DNA of 64,000 bases from NCBI RefSeq assembly GCF_020616335.1, contig NZ_CP085051.1:434001-498000 (forward strand), in the 5' to 3' direction. The notes beneath the pieces were generated by a model, which worked only from the letters and a program-made list of their open reading frames with translations, ran no database searches and was not told the DNA's origin. Shown here piece after piece: positions 36,071 to 44,392 of this stretch (position 1 is the first letter of the stretch; each line of letters starts with the position of its first letter). The position numbers and the translations under genes were made by a program. Source of the DNA: Corynebacterium uberis (lineage in GTDB: Bacteria; Actinomycetota; Actinomycetes; Mycobacteriales; Mycobacteriaceae).

Positions 36071-37986
36071 GCGGGGGAACAATGACCGCCCAGGCGCAGG
36101 CTTACGCGAAAGTGGTGGCCCAACTCCAGGGTGCTGCCCGGGGGCGGTGGGTTGGCCCGGCTATTGCCCCGGGGGTGCTCAACCAGGCGCTGAGCACCAC
36201 GGCTGGATTAGACACTAAGGCCCTGGTGGGGCAGGTATCTGCCGCGGTGGGCAAGTCCGGGCCGCAGGGATTATCTGGGGGAATCATGGACCAGATTCTC
36301 CGGCTGTTGGGCCAGATCGCCGTGGGCACGATTAGCAGTGGAATCGCCTCGATCATTGAGGATTGGGCACGTGGGCGCAAGGACGCAAAGGATTTTGAAA
36401 AGTCCGGCCGCGACGCCGCCTGCGCGATTGATCGAATAGACAAGGGATGTTCGACCAGCAGTTCTGCGATCATCGAGGTCATGGGGCAAGCCGTAGGCCT
36501 CCTGTGCGTCCAGCTGCGCCTGCTTGAGCCGATGTGCGGGCCCGCCCACGCCGCAGCATTTGCCAGCGTATTGCGCATTGCCACCACCCTCATCGACTGT
36601 GCCGGCCGGCTGGTTATGGATACCTGCCACGATCGCGACGATGCCATCAAGGGCTGTTTTGAATTGCTGCTCAAGCGTGGCGACGCCCTCTGCGAGGCGC
36701 CCAGCCGGCCCGTTCCGGGGGAGTCGTCCGAGGACACGTGCCCACAGCCGCCTGCACAGGAGTGCCCCGCGCCAGAAACCCCAAAAACCCCAAAAACCCC
36801 AAATGTGCCTGCCCCGGCTCCGTCTCCGGCTCCCGCGCCGGCACCAGAGACTCCTGCCCCGGCTCCCGCGCCGCAGGCTCCCGAACAGCCGCAAGCACCA
36901 GAAAAGCCCCAGCAGCCGGCACCACCGGCGCCACAAGCACCGCCTCTTGCTGAGCCGACGGTCCCGCAGGATCAGACCCCTCCTGCATCGCCGACGACCC
37001 CGCCGATGGAAACCGGCACGCAGCCTGGATCGGGTAGCGGGCAGACCACCATCGCTGGCGGGTTAGCAATGAAGGTCGAGGGCCTTTTCCAAATCGCTGG
37101 TCAATTGGCAGGCAACGGGCTTGTGACCGCACCCGCCTCCGTGGTGGACGTACCGGTCGCTCCCACCACGCCGGCGGCACCGAGCATGGGCACTCACTGG
37201 TCTGAGCAACCGCCGGCATCGACGCCTCCAGTGCTTACCGACGCCCCCGTGCCCACCCCCACCAACCCCGTCACCCCTGCTAGCACCACCGGTGTTGCGC
37301 CAGCACACGCTGCGGGTGCGGTGTCGGTTACTGGTGGGCTTGCAGGTGGCGTCGCAGGCCATGTGGGCGCACTCGGCGCCGCCGGGGTAGGCCTAGCCTG
37401 CCGCGGACTCGAAGCGCTGGGAGGTGCCGTGCAGTGCGCGGTTGATGGGGCGCATCAGGTCGCCGGGCTGGTGCAGGAGGCTGCACTGGGCGCGACTGGT
37501 GAGGCTGCGTGGCAGGCCAGCGGAGAACTGACCATCGATGCTCACGCGCAATGGTCCTGCGAACAGGCCAGTGAATGCGTCGATTCTGCCCAGCCGGAAG
37601 ACACCCCGGAGCTGCCGGATCAGGCGGTGCCGGAGGCGCCTGCACCGGAGACACCAGACACGGCGGAGACGCCGGAAGACACCCCTGAGGTCCCGGAAGT
37701 CGTGGAGGAAGACCACGAGCCACAGGAGTCGATCCCTGATGAGGAGGAGCTCGCTCAGGTAGAGCAGCCAGCTCCACCGGCAGAAAAACTTGCTCACACC
37801 CAGGTGCGGGCCACCGAACCGCAAGAAATCCCGGAGACCCCGGTTTCTGCGGGGCCGGACGGTGGCGCACCGGAGGAAGCGGATGACACCCCACCCCCGT
37901 CGCAGCAATCCGCAGACGAGGTACACAACCGGCATGAGGACCCGGATGGGGCGTCCTCGAAGGCACGAAAGGCAGGGCAGTGGTAA
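36067..37986 (+). CDS. Large Ala/Pro-rich protein, Rv3439c-like
   Basis: This 639-residue protein has no signal peptide. The N-terminal 215 or so residues are helical with several cysteines (ACAIDRIDKGC, LLCVQLRLLEPMC, DCAGRLVMDTC, KGCFELL…LCEA). A Pro/Ala/Gln linker follows (about 220-330), then a Gly/Ala-rich helical region (about 335-510, GGLAGGVAGHVGALGAAGVG), and an acidic Pro/Glu tail (about 515-639). It is translationally coupled to the upstream FxxxD protein and to the next small gene. Rv3439c of M. tuberculosis, described as Ala/Pro-rich, lies at the same place. I infer a type VII-linked secreted or surface protein; no enzymatic motif is visible. Confidence 0.68.
   Translation: MSGGTMTAQAQAYAKVVAQLQGAARGRWVGPAIAPGVLNQALSTTAGLDTKALVGQVSAAVGKSGPQGLSGGIMDQILRLLGQIAVGTISSGIASIIEDWARGRKDAKDFEKSGRDAACAIDRIDKGCSTSSSAIIEVMGQAVGLLCVQLRLLEPMCGPAHAAAFASVLRIATTLIDCAGRLVMDTCHDRDDAIKGCFELLLKRGDALCEAPSRPVPGESSEDTCPQPPAQECPAPETPKTPKTPNVPAPAPSPAPAPAPETPAPAPAPQAPEQPQAPEKPQQPAPPAPQAPPLAEPTVPQDQTPPASPTTPPMETGTQPGSGSGQTTIAGGLAMKVEGLFQIAGQLAGNGLVTAPASVVDVPVAPTTPAAPSMGTHWSEQPPASTPPVLTDAPVPTPTNPVTPASTTGVAPAHAAGAVSVTGGLAGGVAGHVGALGAAGVGLACRGLEALGGAVQCAVDGAHQVAGLVQEAALGATGEAAWQASGELTIDAHAQWSCEQASECVDSAQPEDTPELPDQAVPEAPAPETPDTAETPEDTPEVPEVVEEDHEPQESIPDEEELAQVEQPAPPAEKLAHTQVRATEPQEIPETPVSAGPDGGAPEEADDTPPPSQQSADEVHNRHEDPDGASSKARKAGQW
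37233..37247 (-). repeat. Dispersed repeat, one mismatch, in a protein linker
   Basis: The minus strand reads GGGGCGTCGGTAAGC. It encodes LTDAPV in the Pro-rich linker of the Rv3439c-like protein. Confidence 0.4.
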
Positions 37987-38231
37987 TGGAATTCGAGGAG
38001 TTTGCAGAACAGTTCCGGCAGCGTGCAGCGGCAAAAATGCTGGAATTTGAAAAGGCGCTAGAGCAGGCGCATCGAGACGTGGTGGCCAAGGATGCCGCGA
38101 CCCCCGGTGGGCGGCACGCTCCGGCAAGCCCGCCGCCGGGGGCAGATCCTATGCGCCCCAGCAGCAACACCACTGCGCGCCGACCACGGGGGCCGGTGCG
38201 TGGGGTCCTACGTACTACGGCCTCCGGCTAG
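37986..38231 (+). CDS. Small protein with helical N-terminus, third gene of the post-glmM operon
   Basis: An 81-residue product whose ATG shares one base with the upstream TAA. The first 40 residues look like a charged amphipathic helix (MEFEEFAEQFRQRAAAKMLEFEKALEQ); the rest is Pro/Arg/Ser-rich and unstructured. An AAAGG lies about 17 nt upstream. Coupling to the Rv3439c-like gene suggests a partner or chaperone, but the family is not recognised and the 3' half may not be constrained. Confidence 0.55.
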   Translation: MEFEEFAEQFRQRAAAKMLEFEKALEQAHRDVVAKDAATPGGRHAPASPPPGADPMRPSSNTTARRPRGPVRGVLRTTASG

Positions 38232-38294
38232 GGAGATGTCGGGAGGACTCCCTAGCAGCTGCGGCTGGGAAGCTGCGCGGCCAGGGGCCTGGGG

Positions 38295-39158
38295 CTAGGA
38301 CAGCGAGCTGCGATCCACCGCGTGGGCAGTGGTGGGCTCAAGACCGGCATGGTTGCGCAGGTCATCGCCAAAGAAGGACACAACCTTCTTGGCGGTGGCG
38401 TCCGCGGCGGAGAAGGCGGCGTACTTCTTGTCGCCCGCGAGCTGGTGCAGGAGGAAGCCGGTGACCAACCCGCGGACTGTTTCGCGTGCCGAGGTCTGCG
38501 GCTTGCCAGCCCCGATAATGAGCTTGAGCAGGATGTCTTCGCTAAAGCCGCCCTGGTTGCCGTTTTCAATTTCACGGTAAGCCACATCCCCGCGCCAGGA
38601 GGCGGCAAGCCGCGGGGGATTACCGGCGTCGAGAAGCGAATCTTCACCCGAGCCGATGACCAGGCCGGGGATCGTCAATTTTTGCGCCGCCTTTTCCGCC
38701 GACGGCGAGGTAACTGCGGGATAAATCGCGGCGATGGCGCGAACCTTTTCCACCCCAGCGGCCGCTAACACCGCTGCACCAGCCCCCATTCCGTGGCCGA
38801 CGATGCCCAGCTTTCCGGGGCCAACAGTGATATTGCCCTGGCCCAGCTTGACTCCGGCTAATACCTGAAGGGCGGTGTCCAGATCCCCGGCAAAGCCGCG
38901 GTGATCGGGGTTAAATCCGGTTTCCGTGTCCGGAGCCGCCACGGCGATACCCCAACTTGCTAGGTGACGCAGCGTGCCATGGTAGGCCGATACGTGCTTG
39001 CGCCAATCGTGGCCAAAGGCCACTGCGGGAATAGAGTTTCCCGTCGCCGGGGTGTAGACCTTGCCCTCCATGCCTGCGTAGGCGAGGTCCCCAACCAGCA
39101 CCCGGTGAGGCCCGCGCTTGGAGAGCTTGGAAAGCTGCTTCTTCAGATTCTCAGACAC
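38295..39158 (-). CDS. Alpha/beta-hydrolase-like protein lacking the nucleophile serine (Rv3438-like)
   Basis: This 287-residue protein has the fold of PET-hydrolase/chlorophyllase-like enzymes (block AVAFGHDWRKHVSAYHGTLRHLASWGIAVAAPDTE). At the nucleophile elbow the sequence is VGHGMGAG, with Gly where GxSxG has Ser, so classical hydrolysis is unlikely. The start is taken as GTG 39158 (SENLKKQLSKLSKRGPHRVLVGDLAYAG), with TATCCT about 10 nt upstream suggesting a leaderless start; an ATG 10 codons earlier is possible. It converges with the post-glmM operon, as Rv3438 does in M. tuberculosis. Confidence 0.7.
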   Translation of the reverse strand: MSENLKKQLSKLSKRGPHRVLVGDLAYAGMEGKVYTPATGNSIPAVAFGHDWRKHVSAYHGTLRHLASWGIAVAAPDTETGFNPDHRGFAGDLDTALQVLAGVKLGQGNITVGPGKLGIVGHGMGAGAAVLAAAGVEKVRAIAAIYPAVTSPSAEKAAQKLTIPGLVIGSGEDSLLDAGNPPRLAASWRGDVAYREIENGNQGGFSEDILLKLIIGAGKPQTSARETVRGLVTGFLLHQLAGDKKYAAFSAADATAKKVVSFFGDDLRNHAGLEPTTAHAVDRSSLS

Positions 39159-39196
39159 GGCTTCAAGGATAGCCAACACCCGCGACATGCGGGGTG

Positions 39197-39418
39197 TTAG
39201 CGGGCCACCTGCTGGGAGGGGCGCTCTGCATGCCAGGTGCACACCTCACGGCTCGACCATAGGGGAGTGCGCGCGTTGAGGTGGGCGGACGGGGCCGGCG
39301 CAATGGTGCGAGAAACATACGCTGACCATGATGATCGAGTGATATTGCAGTAGTTGGCGCAACGCTCTGCTGTCCAATACTCGATGTTTGTTTCTTCGTC
39401 GATGATGACGAATTTCAT
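39197..39418 (-). CDS. Small helix-turn-helix-like protein
   Basis: A 73-residue product. Residues 15-55 (TAERCANYCNITRSSWSAYVSRTIAPAPSAHL…TPLWSSREV) resemble AlpA/excisionase-type or MerR-like winged HTH proteins of actinobacteria. The start has GGAGAG about 8 nt upstream. Its codon use is less GC-rich than its neighbours. It lies in an otherwise gene-poor 0.75-kb region between the hydrolase-like gene and glmS. It could be a mobile-element remnant or a local regulator. Confidence 0.55.
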   Translation of the reverse strand: MKFVIIDEETNIEYWTAERCANYCNITRSSWSAYVSRTIAPAPSAHLNARTPLWSSREVCTWHAERPSQQVAR

Positions 39419-39810
39419 TGCGCTATCTCTCCGTGGGTCTCAGGGGCGTGGTCGCCAGATCGAAATGGCGGTCGGGGGCCTGCCGAGAGATTCCGGTAAT
39501 TCCCCTCGAGCTAGGGGGGAAGAGCCGTGAGAGGGGGCGCCTCACCACCGTGATAAATGTCGCCATACTAACACAAGAGACTTGCCAGGTATTCCTAGTC
39601 TGGTGTTTGTGGTGGTGAATTATGCAAAATGCCTGCCAGCAGCGGCACAGGGAAATGGTGTAGCGTCGCGCGGGCGTTTCGCGGGTGTCTTTGTGGTGAC
39701 TGTTTTTCGTCTTCTCAAAGCCGTGCTGGCGCGCCCCGCTAACGCGCAACCGGACCATCGCTGGGCCGCAACCGACGGTCGGCTCGGTGCTCGTCGTGCG
39801 GCGAGGTGGC

Positions 39811-39825
39811 GGGGCGTCGATAAGC
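39811..39825 (+). repeat. Dispersed repeat, exact copy
   Basis: GGGGCGTCGATAAGC is the first of two same-orientation copies 53 bp apart upstream of glmS. Confidence 0.85.
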
Positions 39826-39863
39826 GTCCATGAACGTCGAGGGGGACGCCGGTGAGAACCGCG

Positions 39864-39878
39864 GGGGCGTCGATAAGC
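39864..39878 (+). repeat. Dispersed repeat, exact copy
   Basis: GGGGCGTCGATAAGC is the second of the tandem-oriented pair, 65 bp before the glmS ATG. Confidence 0.85.
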
Positions 39879-39930
39879 GCCGCTGGGGGTGGTTACAGCG
39901 GGGTGGTGTGCCCGCGAGTGGGCGGCAACG

Positions 39931-39936
39931 TAGTCT
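39931..39936 (+). promoter_or_regulatory. -10 box of a probable leaderless glmS promoter
   Basis: TAGTCT ends 7 nt before the glmS ATG, with no RBS in between (atggggc). Confidence 0.55.
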
Positions 39937-39943
39937 ATGGGGC

Positions 39944-41815
39944 ATGTGTGGAATCGTGGGATATGTTGGTCGGCCCTCGGGGCGGCAGGGCTTGGGCATT
40001 GCGCTGGATGCGCTGCGCCGGATGGAGTACCGCGGGTATGACTCCGCGGGCATTGCCACCGTTGATGACGGTGAGATTCACCTTGCTAAACGCTCCGGGA
40101 AGCTAGCCAACTTGGAGGACAAGATCGCGGAGATTGGCGCGGATCAGCTCAGCGGGACAACCGCGATTGGGCATACGCGGTGGGCCACGCATGGCCGTCC
40201 GGTTGATGAGAATGCGCACCCGCACCTGTCTTTTGATGGCCGGGTGGCCATCGTGCATAACGGCATCATTGAGAATTTTGGCCCGCTGCGCGAGGAGCTG
40301 ACTCGCGCCGGTGTGGAGCTGCGCTCGGAGACGGATTCTGAGGTGGCGGCGCACCTGCTGGCGCTGGCCTATAACGAGGGCGAGACTGCCGGGGATTTCC
40401 GGGCTTCTGCACTCAAGGTGCTCAATCGCCTGGAGGGCGCGTTTACGCTGCTGTTTGTGCATACTGATCACCCGGATCAGATCATCGCTGCTCGGCGTTC
40501 CACCCCGTTGATTGTGGGTGTTGGGGACGGGGAGATGTTCTTGGGTTCGGACGTGGCTGCGTTCATTGAGCACACGCGCGATGCGGTGGAGCTGGGCCAG
40601 GATAACGTGGTGATCCTCACCAGCGAGGGCTATGAGATTCTCAATTTTGATGGCACGCCTTCGCAGGGTCGGCCGTTGACTATTGACTGGGATCTGGCCG
40701 CCGCGGAAAAGGGTGGCTACTCGTCCTTCATGATGAAGGAGATTCATGAGCAGCCTGCCGCGGTGCGCGACACGCTGGCCGGGCACTTTAGTGATGGCCG
40801 CATTGTCCTCGACGAGCGCAATCTCAGCGATGAGGACCTGCGTGGAGTGGATCAGATTTTTGTGGTCGCCTGCGGTTCGGCCTACCACTCTGGCCTGCTG
40901 GCTAAGTACGCGATCGAGCACTGGGTGCGCATTCCCGTCCAGATTGAGGTTGCCAGCGAGTTCCGTTATCGGGACCCGGTTGTCGGCCCGCGCACGCTCG
41001 TCGTGGCGGTGAGCCAGTCGGGTGAGACCGCCGATACGTTGGAGGCGGTGCGTTACGCCAAGGCCCAGGGCGCAATGGTGTTGGCGGTGTGCAACACCAA
41101 CGGTTCGCAGATCCCGCGGGAGTCGGACGCGGTGCTTTACACGCACGCCGGCCCGGAGATCGGGGTGGCTTCCACCAAGGCGTTCCTGGCGCAGGTGGCT
41201 GCCAACTACATCGTGGGCTTGGCGCTGGCGCAGGCTAAGGGCACCAAGTACCCGGATGAGATTGAGGAGATCTGGAATACCCTGGAGGAGATTCCGGGCA
41301 AGATTGAGACGCTGCTGTCTTGTGCGCAGGATTGCCAGGCAATCGCCACCACCTTGGGCGCTATTCCCACGATGCTTTTCCTGGGCCGCGGGGTGGGCTA
41401 CCCGGTGGCGCTGGAGGGTGCGCTGAAGCTCAAGGAGCTGGCCTACATTCACGCTGAGGGTTTCCCCGCCGGGGAGCTCAAGCATGGCCCGATCGCGCTG
41501 ATTGAGGATGACCTGCCGGTTGTTGTTGTGGTGCCAAGCCCCCGCGGGGTCAAGCTGCTGCATTCGAAGGTGGTGTCCAATATTCAGGAGATTCGGGCGC
41601 GCGGTGCGAAGACGATTGTCATCGCCGAGGAGGGCGATACGGCCGTCGAGCCTTATGCCAATTGGCTCATCCGCCTGCCGGAAACGTCCACCCTCATGCA
41701 GCCGCTGTTGGCCACGGTGCCGCTGCAATTCCTGGCCGCCTACATCGCCGCCGAGTGCGGCAATGAGGACATTGATAAGCCGCGCAATCTGGCCAAGTCC
41801 GTGACGGTGGAGTAG
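39944..41815 (+). CDS. glmS: Glutamine-fructose-6-phosphate aminotransferase
   Basis: This 623-residue enzyme makes glucosamine-6-phosphate from fructose-6-phosphate and glutamine, the first step of amino-sugar synthesis. The N-terminal class II glutaminase domain starts with the catalytic cysteine directly after Met (MCGIVGYVGR). Two SIS isomerase domains follow, and the C-terminus ends DKPRNLAKSVTVE as usual. The start is fixed by the catalytic Cys2. Transcription is probably leaderless. It feeds GlmM, encoded 4 kb upstream. Confidence 0.97.
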   Translation: MCGIVGYVGRPSGRQGLGIALDALRRMEYRGYDSAGIATVDDGEIHLAKRSGKLANLEDKIAEIGADQLSGTTAIGHTRWATHGRPVDENAHPHLSFDGRVAIVHNGIIENFGPLREELTRAGVELRSETDSEVAAHLLALAYNEGETAGDFRASALKVLNRLEGAFTLLFVHTDHPDQIIAARRSTPLIVGVGDGEMFLGSDVAAFIEHTRDAVELGQDNVVILTSEGYEILNFDGTPSQGRPLTIDWDLAAAEKGGYSSFMMKEIHEQPAAVRDTLAGHFSDGRIVLDERNLSDEDLRGVDQIFVVACGSAYHSGLLAKYAIEHWVRIPVQIEVASEFRYRDPVVGPRTLVVAVSQSGETADTLEAVRYAKAQGAMVLAVCNTNGSQIPRESDAVLYTHAGPEIGVASTKAFLAQVAANYIVGLALAQAKGTKYPDEIEEIWNTLEEIPGKIETLLSCAQDCQAIATTLGAIPTMLFLGRGVGYPVALEGALKLKELAYIHAEGFPAGELKHGPIALIEDDLPVVVVVPSPRGVKLLHSKVVSNIQEIRARGAKTIVIAEEGDTAVEPYANWLIRLPETSTLMQPLLATVPLQFLAAYIAAECGNEDIDKPRNLAKSVTVE

Positions 41816-41888
41816 GCGCCGCACCAGGAGGCGCAACTGCGGGCGGTCGGCGATCCGCGTGGCCACCGGCGGTGGCACAATAGCTGCC

Positions 41889-43025
41889 ATGGATCTGCTG
41901 ACCACCCGCATTGACCTGGGCGCTATTGCCCATAACACCCGGCTGTTGGCGCGCCGGGTTGCTCCTGCCGCCCTCATGGCCGTAGTCAAGGCCGATGGGT
42001 ATAACCATGGGGCGGCGCGCGTGGCGCAGGTGATGCTTGCCCACGGGGCCAGTCAGTTGGGGGTGGCCACTCTGCCCGAGGCGCATGCGTTGCGCGCCGC
42101 GGGTATCACCGCGCCGATCCTGGCGTGGATTTGGCACCCGCGTGTCGATGATGTTGCCGCGGCGTTGGACGCGTCGATCGAGGTGGCACTGACCTCGCCG
42201 GAGCATTGTCAGGCGGTGCTGTCCGCGCTTTGCGACGCCCCCCACCGCACCGCGCGCGTGACCCTCAAGGTGGACACGGGCATGCGCCGCAACGGGCTGG
42301 AAGGCGCGGATTTTGATGCGGTCTGCCGGGCGTTGGTGGGTCACCCGCAGGTGGAGGTCACGGGGGTGATGAGCCATCTGGCGTGCGCGGATGAGCCGGA
42401 TAATCCGTTTACGGATGCCCAGGCGCGGCAGTTTGATCAGGCGATTGCCACGGCGCGTGCGCACGGCCTGGAGGTGCCGGTTAATCACCTGTGCAACTCT
42501 CCGGCGACGCTGACTAGGCCGGATCTTTATCATGAGATGGTTCGCCCTGGGGTGGCACTCTACGGTCTGGAGCCGGTGGCGGGGCGCGACCACGGGCTGC
42601 GCCCGGCGATGAGCTGGGTGAGCACGGTGACCAAGGTCCAGCCCATCGCCCGGGGCGAGGGCACGTCTTATGGGCTGACGTGGACGGCGCCCAGCGATGG
42701 CTTTTTGGCGGTCGTCCCGGGTGGTTATGCTGACGGGCTGCCGCGGGCGTTCCAGAACTGCGTGGAGGTCACCATCGCCGGGCAGCGCTATCCGCAGGTG
42801 GGACGGGTGTGCATGGATCAGTTCCTGGTGTGGTTGGGCGCAAACCCGCACGGCGTGCGCGCCGGGCAGTCGGCGACCATTTTTGGTTCCGGGGCGGCGA
42901 TGAGCGCAACGGAATTGGCGCAGCGTGCGGGAACCATTAACTATGAGGTGGTGTGCCGCCCCTGTGGGCGCACGGTGCGAACGTATGTTGACCAGGATCT
43001 CAATGAGGAGGGTGCACATGAGTGA
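41889..43025 (+). CDS. alr: Alanine racemase
   Basis: This 378-residue PLP enzyme interconverts L- and D-alanine for peptidoglycan. The PLP lysine lies in AVVKADGYNHG near the N-terminus, and the C-terminal catalytic tyrosine lies in GTSYGLTW. ATG 41889 is chosen for the family N-terminus; CACAAT (41876-41881) ends 7 nt upstream, suggesting a leaderless transcript. It overlaps tsaE by 8 nt. The order alr-tsaE-(…)-tsaB-rimI-tsaD is conserved in Mycobacteriales, although here VKOR, efe and a transporter are inserted after tsaE. Confidence 0.96.
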   Translation: MDLLTTRIDLGAIAHNTRLLARRVAPAALMAVVKADGYNHGAARVAQVMLAHGASQLGVATLPEAHALRAAGITAPILAWIWHPRVDDVAAALDASIEVALTSPEHCQAVLSALCDAPHRTARVTLKVDTGMRRNGLEGADFDAVCRALVGHPQVEVTGVMSHLACADEPDNPFTDAQARQFDQAIATARAHGLEVPVNHLCNSPATLTRPDLYHEMVRPGVALYGLEPVAGRDHGLRPAMSWVSTVTKVQPIARGEGTSYGLTWTAPSDGFLAVVPGGYADGLPRAFQNCVEVTIAGQRYPQVGRVCMDQFLVWLGANPHGVRAGQSATIFGSGAAMSATELAQRAGTINYEVVCRPCGRTVRTYVDQDLNEEGAHE

Positions 43026-43560
43026 GTCGTGGCCGGTCAGTGGGCAGGTTCGTTGCGAGGATGCGCAGCAGACTCAGCAGTTGGGCGAGCGGATCGGCCA
43101 GGCGGTGCGCGCCGGGGACGTGCTCATCCTGGATGGCCCGTTGGGGGCGGGCAAGACCACGCTGACTCAGGGCATTGCCCGCGGGATGGGGATTTCTGCG
43201 CGGGTCACCTCGCCGACGTTTACCATCGCCCGGGAGTACCACCCGGGCGGGGACGCGCCCGCGCTGATCCACGTGGATGCCTACCGGCTCATGGGAGGTC
43301 AGGATGCGGGGCCCGGGGACGCGCTGGATGCGCTGGAATCGCTCGACCTGGACGCCCAGCTCGATTCCGCGGTGGTGGTTGCCGAGTGGGGCAAGGGGAT
43401 GTTTGATGTGCTCAGCCAGCGGTGTTGGCTGGTGACCATTGACCGCACGACGGCGGTGGAACAGGATCCTGATTCTCAGGCGCGGTTGATTTCTTGGCAC
43501 CCGGTGGGCGTGGGGGAGGCGCCCAATGGGACCGGCGCGGAGCCGAAATCCGTGTTGTGA
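43018..43560 (+). CDS. tsaE: tRNA threonylcarbamoyladenosine biosynthesis ATPase TsaE
   Basis: This 180-residue P-loop protein (GPLGAGKTT at about residues 36-44) powers the TsaB-TsaD-TsaE complex that makes t6A in tRNAs. SPTFTIAREY and HVDAYRL are family blocks. The start is ATG 43018, inside the end of alr, with GAGGAGG upstream. tsaB and tsaD are 6.5-8 kb downstream. Confidence 0.93.
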   Translation: MSESWPVSGQVRCEDAQQTQQLGERIGQAVRAGDVLILDGPLGAGKTTLTQGIARGMGISARVTSPTFTIAREYHPGGDAPALIHVDAYRLMGGQDAGPGDALDALESLDLDAQLDSAVVVAEWGKGMFDVLSQRCWLVTIDRTTAVEQDPDSQARLISWHPVGVGEAPNGTGAEPKSVL

Positions 43561-43572
43561 GGGTGGTGTGCC

Positions 43573-43578
43573 TACAAT
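43573..43578 (+). promoter_or_regulatory. -10 box upstream of the VKOR gene
   Basis: TACAAT lies at 43573-43578, about 117 bp before the VKOR ATG. No clear -35 is seen. Confidence 0.45.
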
Positions 43579-43694
43579 GGTGCTTTGAAACTCTTGTCTC
43601 TGCTTCCGGCTCGCCGCTTCCTCAGGTGAGTAAAGGAAAGCGGACGCACCATGCGCATTGCGCTGCGGGAATGCGAAGAAAGGCGATCCCCATC

Positions 43695-44315
43695 ATGTCT
43701 GAGGTACACACTCCTGCCGTGGCTAGCCAGGAGTCCTATCCGGCGCGGCTGATCAGCCCCGGGGCCTGGTTTGGTTGGCTCTACGTCATCGGCGGCATCA
43801 TCGGAATCGTCTGTTCGGCGATCATCACCGTGGAAAAGATGAAGCTGGCGGAAGACCCGAACTATGTCACCGTCTGTGACATCAATGCGGTGGTGGATTG
43901 CGGCAACGTGATGGCCTCATCGCAGGCGTCCGTCTTTGGTTTTGCCAACCCCATCATTGGCTTGGCGGGCTTTGGTATGGTCACGCTCATTGGGGCGGCG
44001 GTGCTGGCGGGGGGCCGCTTTGCGGGCTGGTTCTGGTTTGGCGCGCAGCTGGGGATGACGTTTGCGGTGGTCTTTGTCATGTGGCTGTTTTCCCAGGCCG
44101 TCTACGTTATTGAGGCGCTGTGCCCCTATTGCATGGCCGTGTGGGCCGTGACCATCGTGATGTTTGTTTATCTCACTGCGTGGAATCTCAAGCAGTTTGG
44201 TCCGGCGAACTCGGGTGCCATTAACGTTCTGTATCGCTCGCGCCACGTGATTACCGTGGTGTGGGTGGTGGCCATCGCGGTGGCTATTCTGGTGAAGTTC
44301 CGGGACTACCTGTAG
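43695..44315 (+). CDS. Vitamin K epoxide reductase family protein (disulfide-bond catalyst)
   Basis: This 206-residue membrane protein has about five helices. The VKOR cysteines are present: the loop pair in TVCDINAVVDCGNV and the redox CPYC. In actinobacteria such VKOR proteins replace DsbB and reoxidise DsbA-like proteins using quinone, which matters for folding of exported Cys-containing proteins. The start at ATG 43695 has AAAGG upstream; an ATG eight codons earlier is possible. The transcript seems monocistronic. Confidence 0.88.
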   Translation: MSEVHTPAVASQESYPARLISPGAWFGWLYVIGGIIGIVCSAIITVEKMKLAEDPNYVTVCDINAVVDCGNVMASSQASVFGFANPIIGLAGFGMVTLIGAAVLAGGRFAGWFWFGAQLGMTFAVVFVMWLFSQAVYVIEALCPYCMAVWAVTIVMFVYLTAWNLKQFGPANSGAINVLYRSRHVITVVWVVAIAVAILVKFRDYL

Positions 44316-44392
44316 GCAAATATTTCGGTTACGCGGCGCCGTACGCTGCGGGTACGTTGTGGCAAAGGCGCGGCTGCGGCCGCGCCATTTTG

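Larger units (their letters stand above)
39419..39930 (+). promoter_or_regulatory. Gene-poor region upstream of glmS with a hairpin
   Basis: These 512 bp hold no supported gene. They contain a compound stem (AACAC 39570-39574 with GTGTT 39603-39607, AGACT 39578-39582 with AGTCT 39597-39601) in a low-GC stretch, then two exact dispersed-repeat copies at 39811 and 39864. The hairpin might end a small RNA or the leader of the divergent HTH gene. No glmS-type ribozyme (a Firmicutes element) is recognised. Confidence 0.4.

Noticed and set aside
39600..39943. glmS ribozyme or riboswitch upstream of glmS
   Set aside because: The glmS ribozyme is a Firmicutes element; its core is not seen, and the glmS start looks leaderless, leaving no leader for it.
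40103..41989. 628-codon minus-strand open frame opposite glmS and alr
   Set aside because: GlmS is unambiguous on the plus strand; the antisense frame has typical shadow composition and spans two genes.
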